Assembly (NCBI GenBank): GCA_018716965.1
Contig: DVJF01000036.1
Location: forward strand, 1-50,252
Direction of reading: 5' to 3'
Origin: Candidatus Caccenecus avistercoris
GTDB lineage: Bacteria; Bacillota_I; Bacilli_A; RF39; UBA660
DNA length: 50,252 nucleotides
The notes beneath the pieces are model-generated. The model was given only the letters and a program-made list of their open reading frames with translations, ran no database searches and was not told the origin of the DNA. Shown here one piece after another: positions 11,801-19,054 of this stretch. The translations under genes were made by a program, and so were the position numbers. The stretch's first letter is position 1. Each line of letters opens with the position of its first letter.

Positions 11801-11806
11801 AGATAG
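5882..11806 (+). CDS. Giant ICE protein: ArdC-like N-terminus, N6-adenine methyltransferase and SNF2-type helicase
   Basis: EPSCGIGNFFG / GNIPFSDY MTase motifs; HCVGAGKTYTM, DEAHYFKN, FATGTPISNS, QREGRIIRQG helicase motifs. Confidence 0.88.
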   Translation: MDYKSVYFIYEETLNSLCHDKNNWLQLLDCISNNYLYSFYEQVLIYAQKPTAQAVKEIGKWNDANRYVNKGTKGIALLAERNGYPYLKYVFDIADTNSKLKRKVNFWTIPFSFENDLISSLQFLNESNIPFSTLAEAIVSSSKVVSSLQDNDVLSSSTAYVILKRCNLNPEDYMDYNIFNSINRNDIVKLGVEISNNSKTLLYLIYQEIQNIKEKEIDKIYIFENNFKTLYDDNNERSNDYENDLQKSWQLPTTEHYSANSKESTRKILNNEVELSETEQSNIVSRNDDVGRTKPTFDRGSNYSGTKIGRIDTNSNGTREHYRRNETEKSNEVDTKNEPNKSDGRGNDTSRIDLQLNNNENGNSNSLFVSDKKQLSLFQDNGIVNSEETILSEKEIKDVTNYNFRLEQVEYNSLTDTEKFKNNIEAIKVLKICEKENRLASSEEQDVLSKYIGWGGLSRSFEENNVWSKELKDLLNEEEYNSAMESTLTSFYTSPMIIQAIYKVFLNANIKVGKILEPSCGIGNFFGLIPDEFQNSKIYGVEIDSISSRIAKKLYPNVNIINSGYEDTDFKNDFFDIVIGNIPFSDYKVNDKKYNNLNSFIHDYFFIKSLDKVKIGGIIAFITTKGTMDKENSDIRKYISQRANLLGAIRLPDNIFNNAGTRVTTDIIFLQKREFVEEVDSEWLYLDTDINGIKINKYYVEHPDMVCGNMVMETSRFGMRSACKINDSSSFEKQLNNAISKINIDLSNYRLEKDVEDDELNFLISSNLNIRNYSYVLNDDKICFYKNGNMYPQELKVDTQNRIKHLIEIRDCTRLLIDFQVNNYSDEDIKKLQKKLNTLYDKFVKKFGLINNRNNTSAFSDDSSFYLLCSLEVLDENKNFKRKADMFFKRTINPHISISHVDTAQEALALSISEKAHVDIQYMCELTNLDGEKITNDLIGQIFLVPSYDSIETWQTADEYLSGNVREKLKVAKSFAKINPKYEINVQYLQNVQPKDLEVSEISVRLGATWIPTDVIDEFLYDLLDTPQYRDINVKFDKYSSQWYIENKNRDRGNINSEEIYGTRRINAYYIIEDTLNLKNVKIYDYVVNSDGKKKAILNIDETSIAQAKQQEIKEKFVNWIWEDMDRRERLCKLYNEKFNNIRMREFDGSHIRFVGMNPEITLKEHQVNAVARILYSGNTLLAHCVGAGKTYTMVAAAMESKRIGLCHKSMFVVPNHLIEQFASEFLQLYPASNLLVSTKKDFEAKNRKIFTSKIATGDYDAVIISHSQFEKIPISIERQQQLLKKQIDDIIMGIAELKKSGGENFTIKQMVKTKKQLETKLKKLNDTSKKDDVICFEELGIDKLFVDEAHYFKNLFLYTKIHNVAGISQTDSQRASDLYMKCRYLDEVTHGKGIVFATGTPISNSMVELYTMQRYLQYPELEKRGLQNFDAWASTFGEIVNSIELSVEGKFRIKNRFSKFYNLPELINLFKEVADIQTADMLNLPTPKAVYKNVVTSPTPVQKELLQGLVDRAENIRHNKVDPRTDNMLKITLDGKKLSLDQRLLNDMLPDDENNKTSICANNIYQIWKEHENDKLTQLVFCDLSTPSNQFNVYDDLRNKLISMGIPKEDIEFIHNAQTDNDKRKLFLKVRNGEVRILFGSTQKMGAGTNCQDKLIAIHNIDCPWRPSDLQQREGRIIRQGNQNPEAYVYRYVTSETFDAYLYQTLENKQKFISQVMTSKVALRSMEDIDEVVLSYAEIKALATNNPEIIEKIDIVNQVSKLKLLKQSYLNQKYSIESRIAKFYPQQIDNLKIRQKGLEEDFKMLNNNEVSFDKMVINDITYYDNMKAGSKILELCKNFKNPLQFGSYKGFKIGLQFDSYHKVFVFTLSNQLTYRVNLGTDALGNITRINNVLSKISNEIILNQQNLDEAIKQLEIAKQEVQKPFQYEQELSDKLKRQQELNLSLSIGSSDNNICIDDNDEVELTDYKKVYER
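6603..6950 (+). CDS. TnpV-like protein, nested out of frame inside 5882-11806
   Basis: MKMTYRKVGNYQLPNITLP...LGKYSIMRLNYLKQ...MSGELNPHLIEV...QMKWIQKMNQIKAMAEEMILHELIYN matches my recollection of the TnpV family end to end; AAAGGAG SD at 6588-6594. Confidence 0.7.
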   Translation: MKMTYRKVGNYQLPNITLPTAKKVLGKYSIMRLNYLKQNNQTLYQEMMMSGELNPHLIEVQTTAEQKLEELIPILMEQENITEEMKQKNQMKWIQKMNQIKAMAEEMILHELIYN

Positions 11807-11821
11807 AAAGGGTGTGATTAT

Positions 11822-12136
11822 GTGCGATACAAACAAAGTTTAGAGGAAAAATTGTATAAGAAGCTATTAAATGATTTCTCAATATTTTTAAAACAGATGT
11901 TGCAAAATTCAAAAGAATATATCATAAATCATTCCGGTGAAATTTATGAAAAAAGTATAATTGTTAGAATGTTTACCCCACCTTATCGAAATATCTCTGT
12001 TAATGTTCTTTTAAAGTTAATTGATGATGACAACTCTTTAGAAACATTGTATGAAGCATTACTATTTTATAGAGTTTCTAGCAGTTATCCTTACGATTAT
12101 ATACAAAATTTTATTATTAAAGAGGATAATATGTGA
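11822..12136 (+). CDS. DUF3848-like protein (copy 1)
   Basis: LEEKLYKKLLNDFSIFLKQML...; position in ICE and similarity to the following ORF. Confidence 0.5.
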   Translation: MRYKQSLEEKLYKKLLNDFSIFLKQMLQNSKEYIINHSGEIYEKSIIVRMFTPPYRNISVNVLLKLIDDDNSLETLYEALLFYRVSSSYPYDYIQNFIIKEDNM

Positions 12137-12483
12137 TGAGGGTTAAAGAAGACTTAGAGCAAAAATTACGTTCTAAAGTAAAAACAGAATTTAATGATTT
12201 TTTAAACTATATAACTCAAAAGGATTCCAAAGAAGTTATTAATTTTTCCTATCAACTTGTAATTAAAGAATTAATACTTTATATGTTTGAGGATAATATA
12301 GAAACTTTTAAAACTAGAGAATTAAAAACTTTTTTAAATTATGATAATTTGTTAGATAGATTTTATGAAGATTGGAAAATACGTGATGGTACGTTAGAAC
12401 AAGACCTTATGGAGTCTTTATCTTATTCAATAGAAGAACTAATTGAAGCATCTGAAAAGAAAAAGAAAGTTCATGAAAGGTAG
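12133..12483 (+). CDS. DUF3848-like protein (copy 2)
   Basis: LEQKLRSKVKTEFNDFLNYI...LLDRFYEDWK; overlaps preceding stop. Confidence 0.55.
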   Translation: MMRVKEDLEQKLRSKVKTEFNDFLNYITQKDSKEVINFSYQLVIKELILYMFEDNIETFKTRELKTFLNYDNLLDRFYEDWKIRDGTLEQDLMESLSYSIEELIEASEKKKKVHER

Positions 12484-13406
12484 TGATCGTTATTGCATAT
12501 TATTCAAAAGAAATAATTGAAAAAGTAAGGGCTTTAGATTTACTAACTTATCTCCAAAACTATGAACCTGATGAGCTAGTTAAAATATGCCGAGGTAATT
12601 ATAGTACTAAATCTCATGATAGCTTAAAAATTAGTAATGGGTTGTGGTATTGGTTTTCTAGGCAAGTTGGTGGTAAAAGTGCTTTAGATTATTTGATTAA
12701 AGTTAGAAATTACTCTTTTACCGAAGCGGTTGGTTATTTAATTAATAAACTAGATAATGTCGTTGTAAATAATCAAGAAAAGAGCATTAAGGACATTGAG
12801 TTACCTCCTCCTGCTTCTAATAATACTATTGCTATTAATTATCTTTTAAAAAGATGTATTTCTAAAAATGTCATTCAAAGTTGTATTGATAATAAATTAA
12901 TTTATCAAGATGTTAATAATAATGTAGTATTTTTAAGCTATGATAATAATGGTAACGCTTGTTATGCTATGATTAGAGCTACTAATCAAAGTCGTTATAT
13001 GAGAGAAGCTATTAATAGTAATAAGGCTTTTTCTTTTCGGCTAGTTGGTGATGAGAAAAATACTAATCTTCATCTTTTTGAAAGTTCTATTGATTTACTA
13101 TCTTTTGTTACTCTACTAGAGCTAGATAATAAAAATATAGAAGATCATTTTCTTTCTCTCGCTGGAGTTTATTCTAGCCAAAAAGAACAGTTACCTCTTT
13201 GTTTAAATTATTATCTGAATCAACATACTAATATAACAACAATATATCTTCATTTAGATAATGACGAAGTTGGTAGAAGAGCTACTAATGATTTAATTTT
13301 AAAATTATCTAAATATTATAATGTCATTGATGTTCCTCCAGCATATGGTAAAGATGTCAATGATTTTTTGTGTAGTAAATTTAAAGAAAAAGAAAGAGAA
13401 AGGTGA
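12483..13406 (+). CDS. DUF3991/Toprim domain protein (primase-like)
   Basis: SLKISNGLWYWFSRQVGGKSALDYLIKV; IYLHLDNDEVGRRATNDL Toprim-type DxD. Confidence 0.75.
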   Translation: MIVIAYYSKEIIEKVRALDLLTYLQNYEPDELVKICRGNYSTKSHDSLKISNGLWYWFSRQVGGKSALDYLIKVRNYSFTEAVGYLINKLDNVVVNNQEKSIKDIELPPPASNNTIAINYLLKRCISKNVIQSCIDNKLIYQDVNNNVVFLSYDNNGNACYAMIRATNQSRYMREAINSNKAFSFRLVGDEKNTNLHLFESSIDLLSFVTLLELDNKNIEDHFLSLAGVYSSQKEQLPLCLNYYLNQHTNITTIYLHLDNDEVGRRATNDLILKLSKYYNVIDVPPAYGKDVNDFLCSKFKEKERER

Positions 13407-13410
13407 TTAT

Positions 13411-13845
13411 ATGAGTATTAATTATAAAATGTTAAGTAGTATTTTATTAAAAAAGAGAGAGTTTATGAAATTATCTATTGAAGAATTATCTGTGTTATCA
13501 AAGGTTTCCAAGAAAGAAATTAATAAATTAGAAAATTCTAATGCAGGCAATATAAATTTAAGTAATTTAAAAAAAATATGTGAGGTATTAAAGATTGATT
13601 TTGAGAGTTTATTATCAATTATTAAAATTCCAAACAAAATGTTTGAAGTTACTGCTATGAGGACAAATAGAATTATATTTAAAGTTCAAGCTAGAAATGA
13701 AGAAGAAGCTATAAACGTTATAGAAAATTTTGTTTTTCGGTTTGGTTTATTTGACTTAAAAGATTTGAAAAATGCAACCCAGTTATATGAATTTAATGCT
13801 TTAGATATTAGTGAATCTACTCATAATATTTTCGCTAAGCCTTAA
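13411..13845 (+). CDS. HTH (Xre) protein with C-terminal DpnD/PcfM-like domain
   Basis: ATG after gaaaggtgat SD; KLSIEELSVLSKVSKKEINKLE HTH; KMFEVTAMRTNRIIFKVQARNEEEAINVIENF tail. Confidence 0.55.
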   Translation: MSINYKMLSSILLKKREFMKLSIEELSVLSKVSKKEINKLENSNAGNINLSNLKKICEVLKIDFESLLSIIKIPNKMFEVTAMRTNRIIFKVQARNEEEAINVIENFVFRFGLFDLKDLKNATQLYEFNALDISESTHNIFAKP

Positions 13846-13878
13846 TAGTAGCACTAGTATTTTGTATTAGCAAGCACT

Positions 13879-13935
13879 GAATATTTACTCCCATAAATAT
13901 TCTTCAAGGGATTTTACTCCCCTATCCCCTATTGA
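13879..13935. other. Candidate oriT
   Basis: Perfect inverted repeat GAATATTT-actcccat-AAATATTC plus GGGA-ttttac-TCCC, immediately upstream of mobC. Confidence 0.4.
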
Positions 13936-13945
13936 AAGGAGTGTT

Positions 13946-14278
13946 ATGAGAACAAGAAATATTAAAAAGCAATTTTGGCTTAATGATGAAGAAAATCAAA
14001 AGTTAAGAAAGAAGGCAAGAGTTACTGGTTTAAGTGAAGCTGATTTGTTAAGATTTTTGATAAACGATTTTCTTCCTAAAGAAAAGCCTTCCCAAGAATT
14101 TTATGAAGCAATAAAACAACTACGAGCTATTGGTAATAATCTTAATCAAATTGCAAAAAAAGCGAATTCTTTAAATCTTATTAATGAAGAGTATTATATG
14201 ATTGAAACAGATAAGCTAAATCAATTTATTGTTCAAATAAAAGCAAAATATTTACTTCCTGAAAAAAGGAAAAAATAA
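13946..14278 (+). CDS. mobC: MobC-type relaxosome accessory protein
   Basis: RNIKKQFWLNDEENQKLRKKARVTGLSEADLLRFLI...LRAIGNNLNQIAKKAN. Confidence 0.8.
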   Translation: MRTRNIKKQFWLNDEENQKLRKKARVTGLSEADLLRFLINDFLPKEKPSQEFYEAIKQLRAIGNNLNQIAKKANSLNLINEEYYMIETDKLNQFIVQIKAKYLLPEKRKK

Positions 14279-14339
14279 TTTTTTGCTTTTTCTATGCGAA
14301 TTCATTATTTTGGTTACAAAAAACTTCATATTATACGAT

Positions 14340-14356
14340 GTATGTATAATACATAC
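14340..14356 (+). promoter_or_regulatory. 17-bp palindrome overlapping a TATAAT box
   Basis: GTATGTAT-A-ATACATAC spanning TATAAT (14345-14350) upstream of the M23 gene. Confidence 0.5.
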
Positions 14357-14373
14357 TAGAAGGAGGTGAAAAC

Positions 14374-15195
14374 ATGGCAAGTAGAGTTTTACCTAATAGC
14401 CAAAATAGAATTACTCAAGCATATAGTTCTAGCCATTTAGCGGTAGATTTAGGTTGGGTTACTAATGAAAGTGAGAACATTGTAAAAGCTCATAGTTCAG
14501 GTACTATAATTGAATTGGTAGATGGAAAGAATAATAACCAAGGTTCTACTGGAGTAGAAGCATGGGGAAATTATATTTTAATAGATCATGGTAATGGTTT
14601 TAAAACTCGTTATGCTCATTTAGAAAAGAATACGTTTTTAGTATCTAAGGGACAAACAGTAAGTCAAGATACTCCATTAGCTACTATGGGTAATAGTGGA
14701 AATTCTTATGGTAGACATCTTCATTTTGAAGTTTATGAAAATAATGGTAGAATAGATCCAACTCCATATTTAACTCAAGGCTTCGATCCTATTCCATCAC
14801 TTAAATATAAAGTTCATGATGCCACACATGGTTGGTTAAGTTGGATACCTATCGAGTTTAATCCAGGTACTTCTAGTAATGAATTTGCTGGTTGGGCAGG
14901 ATATGCGATCGATGCTGTTCAAATATATAAGTATACGTATAGAGTTCATGATAAAGTTACTGGGAAATGGTTGTATTGGAATATAGGTGCAGGTGACAAC
15001 AATTATGCTGGAGTAATAGGACATCCAATAGATGGTTTACAAGTGCAAGGCTTGGATTATAGAGTACATCTTAAAGGCGGAGGATGGCTAAATTGGATTA
15101 CAACAGTTAATGATACTAGTATGGGTTATGCTGGAATTTTTGGACGAGAAATAGATAGAATCCAATTAAGATATAAAGGACCCATTGAAGTATAA
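14374..15195 (+). CDS. M23 metallopeptidase (lysin) with ChW-like C-terminal repeats, no signal peptide
   Basis: HLAVDLGW, RYAHL, GRHLHFEVY (M23); three Y+VH...GW/KW..W...AG..G..ID..Q repeats. Confidence 0.8.
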   Translation: MASRVLPNSQNRITQAYSSSHLAVDLGWVTNESENIVKAHSSGTIIELVDGKNNNQGSTGVEAWGNYILIDHGNGFKTRYAHLEKNTFLVSKGQTVSQDTPLATMGNSGNSYGRHLHFEVYENNGRIDPTPYLTQGFDPIPSLKYKVHDATHGWLSWIPIEFNPGTSSNEFAGWAGYAIDAVQIYKYTYRVHDKVTGKWLYWNIGAGDNNYAGVIGHPIDGLQVQGLDYRVHLKGGGWLNWITTVNDTSMGYAGIFGREIDRIQLRYKGPIEV

Positions 15196-15207
15196 TTTTT
15201 TTATGTT

Positions 15208-15234
15208 AGAGTTGCTTTGATAAGCAACTCTTTA
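15208..15234 (+). terminator. Intrinsic terminator (short T run)
   Basis: AGAGTTGCTT-tgat-AAGCAACTCT. Confidence 0.55.
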
Positions 15235-15301
15235 TAAATATATTTACTTGTTAAATAAAGTATAGTATAATCAATTTATAAATATACTGGAGTGTATAAA
15301 A

Positions 15302-15988
15302 ATGAAGAAATTATTATTATGTATGATTATTTTATTAATTACTGGTTGTGGTAATTCATCGATAGAACTAGATATTAATTCTGAAAAAGTACAATCGTTA
15401 TATGAAATGGCAACGCCTATAGAAGATGCCACTATATTGAAAAATCTTTATGAAAATCCCAATACATTTGAAAATCAGTATATATTATCTATATCGATCA
15501 ATAATTATCTTAATGAACAAAATGAGTTTATTGAATCTATCTCAAAAGATATTGTAGAAGAATATATTTATAAAATTTTTGGAGACGATATTTCTTTTAG
15601 ACACGAAAAAGTTTATGTTCTTTCTGGTGATTATTGTGGGTTTGATTATAATGAAGAACTACATCAATATGAATTCTTGCATGGTTGTGGTGGGAATATG
15701 AATGAAAAATTTTATCGTAAAATAATCAGTGCAACAGAAGAGGATGATAAAATTATAATTCTAGAAAAGTCTTTATATGTTTATTACAATTTTGATTCAG
15801 AAATTTCTCATATTACAATCTATAATAATATAATTGATAAAAATATTATTTCAGAATATAATTCAGATTCAAGTAATGAATTAAATATTGATATAGAAGA
15901 TTATATTGATAGTGCTAGTACTTATCAATATGTGTTTAAAAAAATTGATGATCGTTATGTTTTTGATAGTTTTAATCTTTTAGATTAG
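15302..15988 (+). CDS. Putative lipoprotein
   Basis: Signal peptide with lipobox LLITGC. Confidence 0.6.
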   Translation: MKKLLLCMIILLITGCGNSSIELDINSEKVQSLYEMATPIEDATILKNLYENPNTFENQYILSISINNYLNEQNEFIESISKDIVEEYIYKIFGDDISFRHEKVYVLSGDYCGFDYNEELHQYEFLHGCGGNMNEKFYRKIISATEEDDKIIILEKSLYVYYNFDSEISHITIYNNIIDKNIISEYNSDSSNELNIDIEDYIDSASTYQYVFKKIDDRYVFDSFNLLD

Positions 15989-15996
15989 TAGTTGAT

Positions 15997-16024
15997 GAAC
16001 TGTGTTTTTACAGTTCTTTTTTTT
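15997..16024 (+). terminator. Intrinsic terminator
   Basis: GAACTGT-gttttt-ACAGTTC + T8. Confidence 0.65.
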
Positions 16025-16040
16025 GAGAGGAGTGAGAAAT

Positions 16041-17315
16041 ATTGCTACAACTGGAATATGGAAGGTAACTACTAGATTAGATAATGTTCTTGCATATATC
16101 ATAGATAGTAAAAAAACAAGTGTTACTGATGAAATGGTACATCAATTGCATAGTGTTGATAAAATGAATGATTTAAGAGAAACTAATTGTTATGTAACTG
16201 GTATAAATTGTAACCCTGAAATTGCATATGAAGAAATGATGATGACTAAACAACAATTTAATAAGAATAGTGGAATATTAGGCTTTCATGCTTTTCAATC
16301 ATTTGAAAAAAATGAAGTTTCTGCTGAACAAGCTCATGAAATCGGGGTTAAGTTAGCAAAAGAAATGTGGGGTGATCGTTTTGAGGTAGTAGTTAGTACC
16401 CACTTAAATACAAACCATTATCATAATCATTTTCTTATCAATTCTGTTAGTTTTGTTGATGGTAAAAAGTACTATGATAATAGAGTTAATTATGCAAGAA
16501 TACGTGAATTATCAGATTCTTTATGCGAAGAATACAATCTTAGTGTTTTAAAAGAAAAGAAATGTAAAAGAAGTAATATAAATTATAGAAATTATTACAA
16601 TAAGTACGTAAATAGTAACAATTATTATTCTGTTGCCAAAGAAGATGTAGATCGAGCTATCGTTTTATCCAATTCGTATCAAGAATTTGAAAGTCTTATG
16701 AGAATCATGAATTATGATATTATTTATCGTAATACTGATACTATTAGTATTAGACATAAAGATTTTAATAAAAATATTAGATTATCAAGAAGTTTTGGTA
16801 AAGATTATACTATTTCTAAAATAAAAGAACGAATTAAGTTGGAACATGATACCAAAATATCTTTTTTTAAAGAACGTAAATTTAATTATAAAAAATGTAA
16901 GGGATTAGCTGGGATTTATCTTTATTATTGTTATCTATTAGGTATGTTTTCTAATAAAAGACGAGTTTATAAAGTCCCCTATTCCTTACGTGCTGATGTT
17001 AAAGGAATGGATAGTATTTCTAAGCAAACAGAGTTGCTTGTAAGTAATAACATTGAAACTTATGAGCAACTTTTTTCATTTAGAAAAGATAAAGTTACTC
17101 AATTAAACAGTTTACTTACTGAAAGAACTAAGTTAAAGTCAAATAAGCTGGTTGGTACTAATGAAGATAAAATTGCATTTTTATCTTTACAAATAAAAAC
17201 ACTTCGTAACGATATTAAATTATGCGATAAAATTGAAGATAGAAGTATACAAATAAAATCTAATATAGAAGAGTATGAAAATGGAAAGGAAGTGGTAAAA
17301 AATGCCATCAGGTGA
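16041..17315 (+). CDS. MobA/VirD2-type (MOBP) relaxase, probable ATT start
   Basis: IATTGIWKVTTRLDNVLAYI; STHLNTNHYHNHFLINS three-His motif; no ATG near the homologous N-terminus. Confidence 0.8.
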   Translation: MATTGIWKVTTRLDNVLAYIIDSKKTSVTDEMVHQLHSVDKMNDLRETNCYVTGINCNPEIAYEEMMMTKQQFNKNSGILGFHAFQSFEKNEVSAEQAHEIGVKLAKEMWGDRFEVVVSTHLNTNHYHNHFLINSVSFVDGKKYYDNRVNYARIRELSDSLCEEYNLSVLKEKKCKRSNINYRNYYNKYVNSNNYYSVAKEDVDRAIVLSNSYQEFESLMRIMNYDIIYRNTDTISIRHKDFNKNIRLSRSFGKDYTISKIKERIKLEHDTKISFFKERKFNYKKCKGLAGIYLYYCYLLGMFSNKRRVYKVPYSLRADVKGMDSISKQTELLVSNNIETYEQLFSFRKDKVTQLNSLLTERTKLKSNKLVGTNEDKIAFLSLQIKTLRNDIKLCDKIEDRSIQIKSNIEEYENGKEVVKNAIR

Positions 17316-18027
17316 TGCAGCTGATGAAGTAGTAAGAATATATTTAGAAGTTTGTGAAGCAACTATACGTCTTACAGGTGCAGGTGCAAAGAATGTCGCC
17401 GCTCTATTATTAGCATCTTATCAAAATAAGGGTACTACTAAAGGTAAAACAACTCTTAATAAAATGCTTAAATCAAATAGTGCTTTAAAAGTTTTTACAA
17501 TAAAGAAAAATGATTTAAAAACTTTTCAACAACAAGCAAAGAGGTATGGAGTTTTATTTACTGCTCTTATTGATCGTAATAATAAAAATTATGATGGGAT
17601 GGTTGATATTTTGGTTCGGGCAGATGATGCTTCTAAAATTAATCGTATTGTAAAGCGATTTGATTTAGGTACGATTAATGAAACTGAAATTGAAAAAGAA
17701 ATTAATACCTCCCCTACTTTAAATGAAAAGCAAGCTAAAGAAGAAGTAAATAATAAAGTTAATAATACAATTAATGATGATATTTTAGATGATATTTTAT
17801 CAACTCCTAAAAAAGAGGTAAATACTTTAAACCCGAATTCGCTCGGAATGGAAAAAAGCCCTCCATTAGAGCATTCATCAAACAAAGTAATGGGTGAATC
17901 TGTTAAAGAGAAACTTGAAGTAATTAAGGTTGAACTTAATACAGATTTAAAAAAGAGGGAGTTACAACCTAATAATAAGAACTTTAATTCAAAGAAAAAG
18001 AAAAGAAAAAAGAAAAAGGAAAGGTGA
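17302..18027 (+). CDS. PcfB/DUF3801 family protein
   Basis: GAGAKNVAALLLA...KTTLNKMLKSNSALKVFTIKKNDLKTFQQQAKRYGVLFTAL. Confidence 0.75.
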   Translation: MPSGDAADEVVRIYLEVCEATIRLTGAGAKNVAALLLASYQNKGTTKGKTTLNKMLKSNSALKVFTIKKNDLKTFQQQAKRYGVLFTALIDRNNKNYDGMVDILVRADDASKINRIVKRFDLGTINETEIEKEINTSPTLNEKQAKEEVNNKVNNTINDDILDDILSTPKKEVNTLNPNSLGMEKSPPLEHSSNKVMGESVKEKLEVIKVELNTDLKKRELQPNNKNFNSKKKKRKKKKER

Positions 18028-18036
18028 TGAATTTTT

Positions 18037-18891
18037 ATGAATATTGAAGAAATTTTAGGTAATCAAAATAAACAAGAATATGATAAAGAAGCTTATGCTC
18101 AAAAGAAATTTGAAGAACGAATGAACTTAAATAAAATGATAGATGATATGGTTGATAAGATAAAATTAAACCCAGATGATTTTAAGAAATATTTAGATGT
18201 TCAAGTTCAATTCCCTAATTATTCGGTATCTAATGCCCTTTTAGTTACTGCTCAATTTCCTGAAGCCACACAATTAAAATCTTATGATAGTTGGCGAAAT
18301 GCAAGAGCTTACGTAAATAAAAAACCCACTTATGTGAATATTTTTGAGTATGGTGATACCTATACTCGTAAAGATGGTACTGTTGCCCCATCATATAATG
18401 TTAAAAAAATGATAGATGTTTCTCAAACATCTTTAAAACAAGTAAGAAAGGTATTTCAGAATTATGATGACAAAAATCTTTTGAAAGCTTTTCTAACTAA
18501 TTCAAGTGCCAATATTCAAGTTGTGGATAATTTAGAAGATTTGGTAAAATATAATAGATCCGAAAATATGTTATATATTTCAAGAACATCACCAGATACA
18601 AAACAGTTGTTCAATACTTTATCAAAAGAACTTGCTAAAATGATGTTTGAGCCATCACAAGATTATAGAATAGATGAATTAAAAGCTGATTGTGTTTCTT
18701 ATATGATTTGTAAAAGATATAACATAGATGTAGCCGATTATCAATTTAATAATGATGGATTAACTAATTTAGATACAAAAGATATAAAAACCGAGCTTAA
18801 TAGTATTAAAAGTGCTTATCAAGATATGGAAAGTTCTATGCAAATAAGTTTAGATTCTATATCAAAAAATTCTAAGGCATATGAAAGATAA
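18037..18891 (+). CDS. ArdC-like/DUF1738-type protein
   Basis: FPNYSVSNALLVTAQFPEATQLKSYDSWRNARAYVNKKPTYVNIFEYG. Confidence 0.6.
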   Translation: MNIEEILGNQNKQEYDKEAYAQKKFEERMNLNKMIDDMVDKIKLNPDDFKKYLDVQVQFPNYSVSNALLVTAQFPEATQLKSYDSWRNARAYVNKKPTYVNIFEYGDTYTRKDGTVAPSYNVKKMIDVSQTSLKQVRKVFQNYDDKNLLKAFLTNSSANIQVVDNLEDLVKYNRSENMLYISRTSPDTKQLFNTLSKELAKMMFEPSQDYRIDELKADCVSYMICKRYNIDVADYQFNNDGLTNLDTKDIKTELNSIKSAYQDMESSMQISLDSISKNSKAYER

Positions 18892-19054
18892 GTTGTATTT
18901 AGATAAATATCAACTTGGTATTATTATTAATGCTTTAATGTTGTTCAGAAATGAATTAATTGAAAAAGGAGAAGATATTACTCCGATAAATGAACTGATT
19001 TTAAAGGCTCTTGATATAAATAAAAAAAGATTTTCTTGTAGGGGAATAAGATAA
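18881..19054 (+). CDS. 57-aa conserved-looking small protein missed by ORF track
   Basis: ATG overlaps preceding stop (atgaaagataa); MKDKLYLDKYQLGIIINALMLFRNELIEKGEDITPINELILKALDINKKRFSCRGIR*. Confidence 0.6.
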   Translation: MKDKLYLDKYQLGIIINALMLFRNELIEKGEDITPINELILKALDINKKRFSCRGIR

